Assembly: GCA_023417935.1 (NCBI GenBank)
Contig: JAEZDY010000004.1
Coordinates: forward strand, 1-48,863
Length of the DNA: 48,863 nt
Direction of reading: 5' to 3'
Origin: Bacteroidota bacterium
GTDB taxonomy: Bacteria; Bacteroidota; Bacteroidia; Bacteroidales; Lentimicrobiaceae
The notes beneath the pieces were generated by a model. That model had not been told where the DNA came from, did not search any database, and saw only the letters and a program-made list of their open reading frames with translations. Position numbers and translations under genes: made by a program. Positions 1 through 8,206 of this stretch are shown here, in pieces. Within the stretch, counting starts at the first letter, position 1, and the number at the start of each line of letters is the position of its first letter.

Positions 1-1005
1 CCATGAAAAAGTATTATCCATATAAGTGGTATAAGCGAACATTCTTCCATCATTGGTAAATTTTGGATCAATTATATAACCATCCGCCCACCGGTTACTA
101 AATAATGGAAATTGTACCAGGGTATCAGTCAAAAAATTACCTAGAGTATCCATTTTTAGAAGCATTGGATGATAATTTTGATCAACATCAGATGCTCCTA
201 TAAAAATGCTTCCGCTTCCATTCTGAACCGAGTTATAAGCATCAGAATACTGACTGTCGTCATCTCTTTGAAAAATTGAAATCTGTTTTTCATCCCTGCT
301 ACTATCTGCAATTATCGTTATAGCTTTTAATCGTCCAACAATACTATCAGATGACCAATAACCTTGCCCTGTCATAAAGTAGTCCCCTTTTGCAGTTATA
401 ATCAGATCTGTCATGCTGTAGGGAAATAAATATGGATTATTCTCAGTGAGGGCATAGGGTTGAATCCATAAAAGTTCACCATTCGGGTCAAATCTGAAAA
501 GATGTATTTTTTTATGATTCATATCACTATATTGATGGGTAAGCATAATGTACCCACCATTTGGCAATTCGTGAATCACTCTTCCCCAATCATAATTATT
601 ATCCGTTCTGAATGTTTTGCACCATTCAAGATTACCACAAGCATCCAGCTTAGTAACTCCAACATCGTTTGCAGTCCAGTTATCATGACTCCCACAAATA
701 ATCATGCCACCATCAGAAGTAGATTCAATGTGAGAAGGGTAACTTCCCTGAGGCATTCCTGTACCACTGCCAAGTATGAATTCGTACAATAAATTACCGT
801 TGACATCGGTTTTTATAATCCAACCGCGGGTGTTAGGATAGAAGTAGCGGCCACCAGTCATCAAATAACCATGGTCATAGCTAGGATTTAAACATCGAAT
901 ATCCTCTGAAACATTATTTAACCCATAAACTTTTTCCCACACTTGAGAATATGATGTAAATGAAGTGGGGATCAGCAAGTAAATTATTATGTAAAATGTT
1001 CTCAT
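1..1005 (-). CDS. Exported repeat protein, C-terminus outside the window (partial)
   Basis: Reading the minus strand from an ATG at 1005 gives a frame that stays open to the window edge, so the C-terminus is missing. The N-terminus (MRTFYIIIYLLIPTSFTSYS) is a Sec signal peptide. The mature part holds spaced motifs of the type DHGYLMTGG, DGGMIICG and GGYIMLT, each followed by statements of the form KLDxxGN or RFDPNGE. This is the pattern of Bacteroidota beta-propeller-like secreted proteins, which often end in a T9SS sorting domain; that end cannot be seen here. It lies 45 nt downstream of the giant T9SS gene on the same strand, separated by a strong terminator hairpin, so it probably has its own promoter or depends on read-through. 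Function is unknown; a cell-surface or secreted role is inferred. Confidence 0.75.
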   Translation of the reverse strand, partial: MRTFYIIIYLLIPTSFTSYSQVWEKVYGLNNVSEDIRCLNPSYDHGYLMTGGRYFYPNTRGWIIKTDVNGNLLYEFILGSGTGMPQGSYPSHIESTSDGGMIICGSHDNWTANDVGVTKLDACGNLEWCKTFRTDNNYDWGRVIHELPNGGYIMLTHQYSDMNHKKIHLFRFDPNGELLWIQPYALTENNPYLFPYSMTDLIITAKGDYFMTGQGYWSSDSIVGRLKAITIIADSSRDEKQISIFQRDDDSQYSDAYNSVQNGSGSIFIGASDVDQNYHPMLLKMDTLGNFLTDTLVQFPLFSNRWADGYIIDPKFTNDGRMFAYTTYMDNTFSW

Positions 1006-1040
1006 AAAAATTAAAACCAGGATCTCGTATGAGATCCTGG
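1006..1040 (-). terminator. Rho-independent terminator
   Basis: A perfect 10-bp inverted repeat (CCAGGATCTC, loop of 4, GAGATCCTGG) occupies 1017-1040. On the minus strand it is followed at once by TTTTAATTTTT, which runs up to the ATG of the next gene. It lies 10 nt beyond the stop of the 1648-residue gene and is a textbook intrinsic terminator for it. Confidence 0.85.
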
Positions 1041-1050
1041 CAATTTTAAG

Positions 1051-4000
1051 TTAGTAGATAATAGTAAATCTTGCTGTGGAATGCTCCTTGTTGCCCGAAA
1101 TCAGTTTGATAAAATAATTTCCTGCTTTCAGGTTTCGTGTGTCAACAATTAATTGGTCCCTCTGCTTGCTCAATGGAAGTGACTTAATCAGCTTGCCATT
1201 CTCATCAATAATTCTGATCGAACCGTTAACACCTGCTTCTTTTAGCTTATACTCAACTGTAACATAATCTCTAGTTGGGTTAGGGTACACTTTAATATAT
1301 CGCTCTGAGATTATTTGCTTATACTGCTTTTCTTTTTTTACATCCGTGGTTTTAGTAAGATCAGGTACAAGATAAGGTTCTGAGTATTGCATTAAGTTAT
1401 TGAAAATCATCAACACTCTTGCACAAGATGAAACATAAGCACTAGGACTGCTTAAGAAATAATTCAGGGCAACTGATTTGGTAGAATCAATTATTTGATT
1501 ATTCACTAACCACTCCATGAAGGCTGATTGCTCAGCCAGTTCTAATGATTGCGAATTGGTTAATTGATTCGATACATTCATACTATCCAAAGTACTTAAA
1601 GCTTTTGTGGTGTCTCCATCCTCTAATTCAAACCATGCTTTCTTCATCTGCGAATGAAAACTATTGTCAAGATTGAGGATGTTAAAGATACTATCAATTG
1701 AGAATGTAGTATCGCTTAAAACATGGGATAACAACCTGTTTAAACCATACGTATAATTGCTGTGTCCGATTTGCATTTTTATCTCCATAAGCTCCTTGAT
1801 TGATAAAGTATCCATTGCTTCAAGAATCTCATCCATTAAATACTCGGGCATTGGCTCCAGGCGATTACTTATGCCTTGCAAGACAACTTCAGATTTAGCG
1901 GTGTGTGGATTAGCAACAATCAGATTACGAACCATAGCATTATTGAAAATCTCTTCCCTGATAATAACTGTTTGAATTACAGTATCAGAAACGAATGGGG
2001 ATGTGTTTAGAAGGTCGTTATGAATTTCTATATTCTCATCCGGCAATGAAGTGTTAATTGTAAACAATTTAACTTCTGTATTACCATCATCAATTAATTG
2101 AGAGAGTTCTGATTGAATTGAATCGGACATTTCCTCTTCTGCTAATAATTGCTGATCAATTGTACCTCCTCCCCCTGAAACATTGGAAGGACAACATGCT
2201 GGTGAGTATCGTAGACCAGAATTATTCAAATATACATTCAAAAGGGAGTAATTTGATGGCCTTACTCTCGAGTTACCTGTAGGGTCATGATGTGTATATT
2301 CAATCCGTTCACAATTGTTTAGTATGCCATAATAGCCTGTACTGGTTGGCAGGTTAGAAAATAAGTTACCTGCAGGCTTAGTACTATCCTCTGCTGAACC
2401 TTGGGCATAGGCAATTCCATAGCCTGAAATAATTTGAGATCTTGTGATGGCGATGTCAAATTTCGTTTGTTTGAAGTCATTACATTTTATTCTAAGTCCA
2501 CGTGAACCATCTTTATTTCTATTAATATCCTGTGAACAAATTCCATATTCCAGGTTTTTGAAAGTGTTCTTATAGATATGATTGTCGAGATCACCGCTAT
2601 TATTTATAACCATACCTCTTGTACCCATTTCAGGACTATCAGATAAAGAATATTCAAACTCGTTTTCCTCAATCACAAAATTAGTAGAATAATCCAGGTA
2701 TAAGCCGGTTTTTTTTACACCAACCTTGCTTACCTTAAAGTGGTTAAACCTCACATCTATATTGCTGGTGTTTAATGAATAAATACCACAATCATTAGAA
2801 TTAAAAATTGAGTTATTAACCTTGAAAGATTTTGTTCCGGTATTCGAAGTAGCATGTATCCCATAAACCAAATTTTCAAACTTACTTTTATACTCATCAC
2901 CCTCGGGGCATGGCGTTGTTGGACACTGTCTGTCAACTACAAAATGTGAATTAACACTGTAAATGCCGTGTTTAGTTAGTGAATCGGAACTAAAAAGATT
3001 AATAGTGTTTTTGAATATACAAGCTCCAAAAAATAAGCCACCAATCTCATTTAATCTGACAAAGTATTTTTTAGGATAGCCGGGAAGTGCACTGCTTTCA
3101 GTTTCGAATATACAATTTCTAAAATTACTAATTGACCAAGTATACGTGTAGCGTTCAAATTGCACTGCAGTAATGTTATTCTTAAAGGTCGTATTATTTG
3201 CCATAACTATTCCACCGCCGGTTATCGGGTTGTATAAATCTCTATGATCTGTGGGATTTATACAATGCACCCCAATATTAGCATTTGCGATTGTAGCTCC
3301 GTTTTTAAGAAGCAATACTCCCTGGTATAATGGATTTTGTCCCCCGCTTGCTGTTCCAAAAACTCTAATGCCACTCCACGGTTCAGTTGAACAATAACTA
3401 GAAACTGTGCCTCCATCAACTGTAAGAAAAGCTCCTGGGCGCACAGTTATTGACTTATTGTATTTCATCTGAATCTTACCCTTAATTGTCAAATTCCCGC
3501 CGGGTAGTATTATAATATCAGCAGGTATCCTCAATGAGTCTTCCCACACTTTAATAGTATCTATATAGATAGTTGATTCAGCTGGACCTATCTCGCACAA
3601 CTCTGCCCTATACATTCCTCTTCCGAAAGTTGATGCAATGAGTTGTCCGGTATAGTAGTTAATTTCAAGGTCACTTACCGGACAAACCGGCATTCCTCTT
3701 CCAAATTTAACCCACTTCTCAATAATATTATTATAGTAGTAAACGCCACAATCAGTTCCTGCAAACATTTCTTCAAAATCTGAACCTTCATAAATTTTTA
3801 TACAATTTACAGGCACATTGGGTAACCCCTCAGACATGTTAGTCCAGGTTACAGTTGTGTCGTTTAAACCCCATTCTCCTTTATAGACTTTTTTATTAGC
3901 ATTGAACCGATCCAGAGCAATATAAAATTTATTGTGCTTTTTTGGATCAATAGCTATATCAAAAATGCCTGCATCATCTAAAATATCTATCGGAGTGATA

Positions 4001-5997
4001 TTATACCAGTATGCACCGCCGTTAAGAGTCAGATGAAGTCTTACTGTATTTATTGTGTCTCCCCAAATAGCATTCTGTCTGCCGGCAATAATAAAATTAT
4101 CGGAGTTTTTTGCTACTCTGATAGTCTTAAAATAGGGGTAAATCTCTGAGAAATTAGAAATCTTATTAAAAACTAATTGACCATTAACCTTCCTTGACTT
4201 ATACACTTGCTTACCGCCTACGAACAAGATAGATGGATCTCTTTTACTCATTTCTAAAGGACCGTCGTTTCTTCGGTACCAACCTTCATTGGGCATTCCA
4301 ACTTCAAGGTAATCCCAGGATTGGCCATAATCTTTTGAGATTGTTAGGTAAGAGCTTCCACAAAAATGAATCATGTAAATATTGGCTGGATTATCATAAT
4401 CAATAACAGCATCTCCTGCATCGCCGGTATCCCCGCGATTGTGCCAGCCTGCATTATCATGAATAAAAAGATTTCCATCTTGCGTACCACCAAGGTATAA
4501 TTCTGGGACTGAGTCTGTAATACCTAATCCATAATACTGAGTAATATTTAACCCGGTTCCTGATATATCCTGCCATATCATTCCTGACTCAGTACACTCA
4601 ACACCCTTTGTAATACCACCATCGTTTCCATGATACAACACATCTAAATAGCGTGAATCACCATTTGAGTCCTTGCCTTCAATGGCACGGGTTTCAAGAT
4701 ATCTAATGTCGACATGATAACCATAATTAAAATTATCAATATACAAATACACTTCATGATTATATAACCTTAGCTCATTGATCCAGATCCCCCCGATATA
4801 GCAGATATCAGTATGTACCTTTGACCATTCTAATTCTAATTTATCCTCGCTATAAAGTCCGGAAAACAGCGTATCTGCTGAAAAGGAGCACTTGGTAAAT
4901 TCTCCTCCGCCGTCATTTGATAGATATATTTCGACAGGGCCATAGATAGATCCTGTCTTATTTTCTTTTTTCAGTGCTACCAATATCTTTCTAGGAATAG
5001 TTGGATGGAATGAGGTTGTAGCTCTGATAATCCTATATTGGGCCGTGTCGTAGGGTATTCTAGTGGTTATATCATGCCAACTTTCACCTTTATCATTAGA
5101 TAGAACCACTCTCCTTCCGGAAGCCATTATACGGTTTGAATTTGTAGGATCCATTTCTATCTTTCGCAAATCTATATCCGACTGAATGTATTTTTCATCC
5201 CATGTCACTCCGGCATCTCCACTCTTTACAATTCTGGCATTTCTCCTATGTTCCTCCTGAACTATTGCATAAAAAGTTCCAGATGAATCAGGGTCAGCAA
5301 TCATTCCTTTCACGGTAAAGGGACTACCATCTATAAAATTAGAATTAAGACCTGTTTCTTTCCATGTCAACCCATTATCCTCACTTTTTAAAATTCCTTT
5401 ACCATACACTTTTCCCCAGGTGTCAAAACCAGTAGCGATATAAATTGTATCAGGGTCAATCTTGATAATTGACTCTATACCTGTTATGAGATATTTATCA
5501 GTGAGTGATCTCCATGTTGCACCTCCATTATTTGTTACAAATAATCCTGCTGTACCGGTGCCAGCATAAATATTTTGATCATCTATTACCAGAAGCGAAG
5601 TCACTATCCCCAATTCAGCCAATACGCCTGTAGTGCCGGTGACTGGGCCCAACGAGTTCCATTGCCCCGGTGTTCTATCATCATCTGTCAATAGAATATT
5701 TTCATATTCCTGCGCTAAATTTTGATGATAGGTTGCCAGTGTACCATTTTCATTAACACGCGACTCTAAAAATGTTTTCCATCTCTGGAAATGTTTAAAA
5801 CCGTAAACGGAGTTTCTAATTCTGGAAGTGTCGGCACTGAAGAAGGCCTCCGTTGAATCCCTGATTAAATAATAATTGTCCAAATGCCCATAAGTTCTCA
5901 TCCAGTACTGGGCTTGTGAAACCGTTGGACTTAAAGCCCAAATCATCACTAACGCAAAGAGAGCGATCTTTCCTCTGTTTTTTTTCAATTTATTCAT
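1051..5997 (-). CDS. Giant T9SS-secreted surface protein: Asp-box propeller, beta-helix, type A sorting domain
   Basis: A 1648-residue exported protein. Residues 1-29 form a signal peptide ending at AQA-like sequence (VSQAQ). About residues 150-680 contain repeated BNR/Asp-box motifs: NNGGATW (near 157), SEDNGLTW (near 212), SGDAGVTW (near 265), SNDKGESW (near 305), SKDYGQSW (near 559) and LNGGAYW (near 660). This indicates one or two sortilin/sialidase-like beta-propellers. About residues 820-1265 are rich in N-x-F and G-I-x-x-x-N repeats typical of a right-handed parallel beta-helix. The last 80 residues (VYPNPTRDYVTVEY, then GNYFIKLISG) are a T9SS type A sorting domain, so the protein is exported through the type IX system and probably anchored at the surface. 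Glycan binding, adhesion or peptidase roles are possible, but no catalytic residues are evident. Its leader carries a promoter and a long-range hairpin. Confidence 0.9.
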   Translation of the reverse strand: MNKLKKNRGKIALFALVMIWALSPTVSQAQYWMRTYGHLDNYYLIRDSTEAFFSADTSRIRNSVYGFKHFQRWKTFLESRVNENGTLATYHQNLAQEYENILLTDDDRTPGQWNSLGPVTGTTGVLAELGIVTSLLVIDDQNIYAGTGTAGLFVTNNGGATWRSLTDKYLITGIESIIKIDPDTIYIATGFDTWGKVYGKGILKSEDNGLTWKETGLNSNFIDGSPFTVKGMIADPDSSGTFYAIVQEEHRRNARIVKSGDAGVTWDEKYIQSDIDLRKIEMDPTNSNRIMASGRRVVLSNDKGESWHDITTRIPYDTAQYRIIRATTSFHPTIPRKILVALKKENKTGSIYGPVEIYLSNDGGGEFTKCSFSADTLFSGLYSEDKLELEWSKVHTDICYIGGIWINELRLYNHEVYLYIDNFNYGYHVDIRYLETRAIEGKDSNGDSRYLDVLYHGNDGGITKGVECTESGMIWQDISGTGLNITQYYGLGITDSVPELYLGGTQDGNLFIHDNAGWHNRGDTGDAGDAVIDYDNPANIYMIHFCGSSYLTISKDYGQSWDYLEVGMPNEGWYRRNDGPLEMSKRDPSILFVGGKQVYKSRKVNGQLVFNKISNFSEIYPYFKTIRVAKNSDNFIIAGRQNAIWGDTINTVRLHLTLNGGAYWYNITPIDILDDAGIFDIAIDPKKHNKFYIALDRFNANKKVYKGEWGLNDTTVTWTNMSEGLPNVPVNCIKIYEGSDFEEMFAGTDCGVYYYNNIIEKWVKFGRGMPVCPVSDLEINYYTGQLIASTFGRGMYRAELCEIGPAESTIYIDTIKVWEDSLRIPADIIILPGGNLTIKGKIQMKYNKSITVRPGAFLTVDGGTVSSYCSTEPWSGIRVFGTASGGQNPLYQGVLLLKNGATIANANIGVHCINPTDHRDLYNPITGGGIVMANNTTFKNNITAVQFERYTYTWSISNFRNCIFETESSALPGYPKKYFVRLNEIGGLFFGACIFKNTINLFSSDSLTKHGIYSVNSHFVVDRQCPTTPCPEGDEYKSKFENLVYGIHATSNTGTKSFKVNNSIFNSNDCGIYSLNTSNIDVRFNHFKVSKVGVKKTGLYLDYSTNFVIEENEFEYSLSDSPEMGTRGMVINNSGDLDNHIYKNTFKNLEYGICSQDINRNKDGSRGLRIKCNDFKQTKFDIAITRSQIISGYGIAYAQGSAEDSTKPAGNLFSNLPTSTGYYGILNNCERIEYTHHDPTGNSRVRPSNYSLLNVYLNNSGLRYSPACCPSNVSGGGGTIDQQLLAEEEMSDSIQSELSQLIDDGNTEVKLFTINTSLPDENIEIHNDLLNTSPFVSDTVIQTVIIREEIFNNAMVRNLIVANPHTAKSEVVLQGISNRLEPMPEYLMDEILEAMDTLSIKELMEIKMQIGHSNYTYGLNRLLSHVLSDTTFSIDSIFNILNLDNSFHSQMKKAWFELEDGDTTKALSTLDSMNVSNQLTNSQSLELAEQSAFMEWLVNNQIIDSTKSVALNYFLSSPSAYVSSCARVLMIFNNLMQYSEPYLVPDLTKTTDVKKEKQYKQIISERYIKVYPNPTRDYVTVEYKLKEAGVNGSIRIIDENGKLIKSLPLSKQRDQLIVDTRNLKAGNYFIKLISGNKEHSTARFTIIY

Positions 5998-6019
5998 GAT
6001 AAATTAGTTTTGGTTATTA

Positions 6020-6071
6020 TTAACTACTTCTAACAGCTAAAAGGGTAAGATCAAGTAAATGAAGTAGTTAA
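6020..6071 (-). promoter_or_regulatory. Perfect 11-bp inverted repeat in the mRNA leader
   Basis: TTAACTACTTC at 6020-6030 is exactly complementary to GAAGTAGTTAA at 6061-6071, with a 30-nt loop. It lies between the predicted promoter (6120-6149) and the start codon at 5997, so it would form a hairpin in the 5' untranslated region, or it could be a split operator. It ends about 22 nt before the ATG. Confidence 0.5.
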
Positions 6072-6119
6072 TGTATGCAGAGTACTAATTGCGCAATGAC
6101 TTCTCGCTTATAGAGCAGC

Positions 6120-6149
6120 CAAATATAAGGCGGAAAAATAATAATTCAA
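6120..6149 (-). promoter_or_regulatory. Bacteroidota-type promoter for the T9SS protein gene
   Basis: On the minus strand the sequence reads TTG, 19 nt, TATATTTG, which matches the Bacteroidota sigma-ABfr consensus (TTTG/TTG at -33, TAnnTTTG at -7). It predicts a leader of about 115 nt upstream of the ATG at 5997. Confidence 0.55.
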
Positions 6150-6253
6150 CATTTAGCTAAAAATATTATTATGTATCTATACATTTATATGTTTAGGTGC
6201 ATTCTATATTTTTTGCCTTTCAAAACAGAAGTAAAGTTAGCTGCACGAGTTCC

Positions 6254-6290
6254 TAACCCCGCCTTCAAAGACGGGGTTATTTTATTGATA
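6254..6290 (+). terminator. Terminator-like hairpin in the intergenic region
   Basis: TAACCCCG and CGGGGTTA form an 8-bp stem around a 10-nt loop, followed by TTTTATT. The flanking genes diverge from this region, so no annotated gene needs it. It could end an unrecognised short transcript, or be a dispersed palindrome. Confidence 0.4.
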
Positions 6291-6337
6291 CAAACCAGCG
6301 CTTACCATGACCACGGGAAAAACCCCTTAAAACTATC

Positions 6338-6399
6338 TTGAACGCGCGAAGCGCTATTTGAACAACTTTTGAACGCGAAGCTTTGAACCACTATTTCTT
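6338..6399 (+). repeat. TTGAACGCG-type repeat patch (TTGAAC orientation)
   Basis: Units of the form TTGAACGCGCGAAGCGCT, TTTGAACAACTT and TTGAACGCGAAGCTTTGAAC occur here. They are the same units as the long array at 47106-47342 and the variant inside the array at 35598-35720. The orientation (TTGAAC reading toward the downstream plus-strand gene) follows the polarity seen at the other arrays. Confidence 0.65.
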
Positions 6400-6570
6400 T
6401 TCCCTTCGCTCGCACACCGTTCGCATACCGTTCGCATTTCGTTCGCATTTTGATCGGTTAAATGCGAACACAATGTGAGTAATATGCCTGTAAAATGCGT
6501 CTACAATCTTAATGAATCAAAAACCTTTCAGTAAAGATTTCGATGCCAAAAATTCTCATCCGCATCTTAT

Positions 6571-6578
6571 TATCTTTG
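6571..6578 (+). promoter_or_regulatory. -7 element TATCTTTG upstream of the Gate-family gene
   Basis: An exact TAnnTTTG match ends 19 nt before the ATG at 6598, which predicts a leader of about 10-15 nt. No clear TTTG was found at the expected -33 distance, so the promoter is only partly supported. Confidence 0.5.
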
Positions 6579-6597
6579 CGCGGTCAAATAGCAAAGT

Positions 6598-7569
6598 ATG
6601 TCAAGGATCGTTAACGGCATAATTAACAGTTTCAAACGTTCAGCTCCCAAAGGGCTTAAAACCGCATGGTGGCTTATCAAGATCACTGTGCCTGTTTCGT
6701 TTGCTGTTATGCTTATGGATTACTTTGGAATTCTTACAGCTATTGCCGGAGTAACTGGTCCGTATTTTAAGTACCTCGGTTTACCTGGAGTTTCAGCTAT
6801 TGTACTGATAACAAGCATCTTTACAAATATTTATTCGGTGGTTGCGGTGCTTACACTGCTTGATCTGCCTATGCGCGAAGGGATTATATTGGCCACAATG
6901 TGCCTGGTGTCGCATGGTTTTATTATTGAAACCGCTGTAATGAAAAGAACCGGTTCATCTGCAATAGGCATAAATGTTATACGTCTGCTCGGGAGTGTGG
7001 CAGTGGCAGTGATATTGAATTTAATTATGCCTGGAAGCCTGAGCGATGTTGATGCAGTTTACCAACAGGCCGACCTGCCATTTTATGTGGTTGTTACCGG
7101 ATGGCTGACTTCCATAAGTGCTACTGTGCTAAAGATATTCATACTGGTAAACATGCTTCTTTTCCTGCAACAGATACTTGAAGAGTTTGGATGGATCAAA
7201 ATATTCGAACGCCCGCTGGCACCGGCTATGTCAGTGATGGGATTGCCAAGAAGTACTACTTTTTCATGGGTGGTGGCTAATCTGGTGGGGCTTGCATACG
7301 GTTCAGCCATTATGATCGATCAACGTGAAAAGCAACGAATGACAAAAGAAGATGCCGATCTGCTGAATCACCATATTTCAATATCTCACTCGCAACTCGA
7401 GGACCCGTTGTTATTTGTAACCCTGGGATATACTCTGCATTGGCTCATCTGGCCACGCATTATTGTTGCCATAATTGCAGTATGGGGCAGACGTTTAATT
7501 CTGAAATTGAAACACCGCCAGGTGACTATACCGATACAGTCAGCAATAACACACAGCACTAACCTCTAA
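6598..7569 (+). CDS. Nucleoside-recognition (Gate) domain membrane protein, possible transporter
   Basis: A 323-residue polytopic membrane protein with about seven or eight hydrophobic helices, for example around residues 25-45, 60-90, 128-145, 158-190 and 270-295. The layout (GLKTAWWLIKITVPVSF, then GPYFKYLGLPG, with a second similar half near FERPLAPAMSVMGLPRSTT) is that of the Gate/nucleoside-recognition family, which includes SpmA/SpmB-like proteins and several transporters. The substrate cannot be read from sequence. It lies 241 nt upstream of kal on the same strand, so a role in lysine or product transport is a reasonable inference only. Its ATG follows a TATCTTTG promoter element closely. 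The C-terminus (about 30 residues) is polar and probably cytoplasmic. Confidence 0.75.
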   Translation: MSRIVNGIINSFKRSAPKGLKTAWWLIKITVPVSFAVMLMDYFGILTAIAGVTGPYFKYLGLPGVSAIVLITSIFTNIYSVVAVLTLLDLPMREGIILATMCLVSHGFIIETAVMKRTGSSAIGINVIRLLGSVAVAVILNLIMPGSLSDVDAVYQQADLPFYVVVTGWLTSISATVLKIFILVNMLLFLQQILEEFGWIKIFERPLAPAMSVMGLPRSTTFSWVVANLVGLAYGSAIMIDQREKQRMTKEDADLLNHHISISHSQLEDPLLFVTLGYTLHWLIWPRIIVAIIAVWGRRLILKLKHRQVTIPIQSAITHSTNL

Positions 7570-7634
7570 GTGTATACAATAGTCGGTGAACGTAATTCAC
7601 ATCGTTAATTAATTAACAAGAGGATGCCTGAATA

Positions 7635-7666
7635 TTTGGCAGCTTGCAAAAATCTGCGTACTTTTG
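7635..7666 (+). promoter_or_regulatory. Promoter of the lysine fermentation operon
   Basis: TTTG at 7635-7638 and TACTTTTG at 7659-7666, separated by 20 nt, match the Bacteroidota housekeeping promoter consensus very well. Transcription would begin near 7672, leaving a leader of about 135-140 nt before kal. Confidence 0.65.
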
Positions 7667-7734
7667 ACGCTGATTATGGCATGCTGCCTGGGACTTAGAT
7701 TGTGGACCTCTAAAATATAGGCTTGATTGCTGCT

Positions 7735-7785
7735 ATTGACTGCACGAGTTATTACAGTATGAGTTATAGGTTCAATTGACTGCAC
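7735..7785 (+). promoter_or_regulatory. 11-bp direct repeats in the kal leader
   Basis: ATTGACTGCAC occurs at 7735-7745 and again at 7775-7785, 40 nt apart (about four helical turns), inside the predicted untranslated leader. The first copy extends to CTGCACGAGTT (7740-7750), an 11-mer that also occurs at 6241-6251 upstream of the Gate-family gene. This may be a regulator-binding site shared by the two transcription units. Confidence 0.35.
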
Positions 7786-7810
7786 ACACTAACATAAAGA
7801 AAATCAGTAT

Positions 7811-8200
7811 ATGGAAAAGGTACTTATTAGGCTTCGTATGAGTTCACATGATGCTCACTACGGAGGAAATCTTGTTGATGGGGCAAAAATGCTTCAACTC
7901 TTTGGTGATGTTGCCACTGAACTTCTTATCAGGAATGATGGTGATGAAGGCCTGTTTAAGGCTTATGATATGGTTGAGTTCATGGCACCGGTATACGCAG
8001 GTGACTACATTGAAGCAACAGGAGAAATTACCGAGATAGGCAGGTCATCACGCAAAATGACCTTCGAAGCACGCAAGGTTATCGTTCCACGTACTGACAT
8101 TTCAGAATCAGCAGCCGATTACCTTGAAGAGCCCATAGTTGTTTGCAGGGCAAGCGGTACCTGTGTGGTTCCGATGATACATCAACGAATTAAAAAATAA
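7811..8200 (+). CDS. kal: 3-aminobutyryl-CoA ammonia-lyase
   Basis: A 129-residue single hotdog-fold protein. It catalyses elimination of ammonia from L-3-aminobutyryl-CoA to give crotonyl-CoA, a late step of lysine fermentation. The start (MEKVLIRLRMSSHDAHYGGN) and the central FMAPVYAGDYIEATGEI hotdog core match the Kal family in both length and layout. It is the first gene of the cluster and lies 6 nt upstream of kce, so the two are surely co-transcribed. The adjacency of Kal to Kce, Kdd and the aminomutase genes makes this assignment much safer than the hotdog fold alone would. The leader contains a good promoter and paired direct repeats. Confidence 0.92.
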   Translation: MEKVLIRLRMSSHDAHYGGNLVDGAKMLQLFGDVATELLIRNDGDEGLFKAYDMVEFMAPVYAGDYIEATGEITEIGRSSRKMTFEARKVIVPRTDISESAADYLEEPIVVCRASGTCVVPMIHQRIKK

Positions 8201-8206
8201 TAACCT

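Larger units (their letters stand above)
5998..6597. other. Divergent 600-bp intergenic region
   Basis: This spacer separates the minus-strand T9SS gene from the plus-strand membrane protein gene. It contains the leader inverted repeat and promoter of the former, a GC-rich hairpin with a T-rich tail at 6254-6290, a GAACGCG-type repeat patch at about 6338-6399, four TTCGCAT-like steps at 6405-6450, and the promoter of the latter near 6571. No convincing protein-coding frame is seen. A small plus-strand transcript ending at the 6254 hairpin is possible but unproven. Confidence 0.6.

Noticed and set aside
502..792. 96-codon plus-strand frame near the left edge
   Set aside because: It is opposite the exported protein whose signal peptide and repeat motifs are clear on the minus strand.
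7667..7810. Lysine or cobalamin riboswitch before kal
   Set aside because: No recognisable lysine-riboswitch or B12-box core could be seen in the 140-nt leader; only short direct repeats are present.
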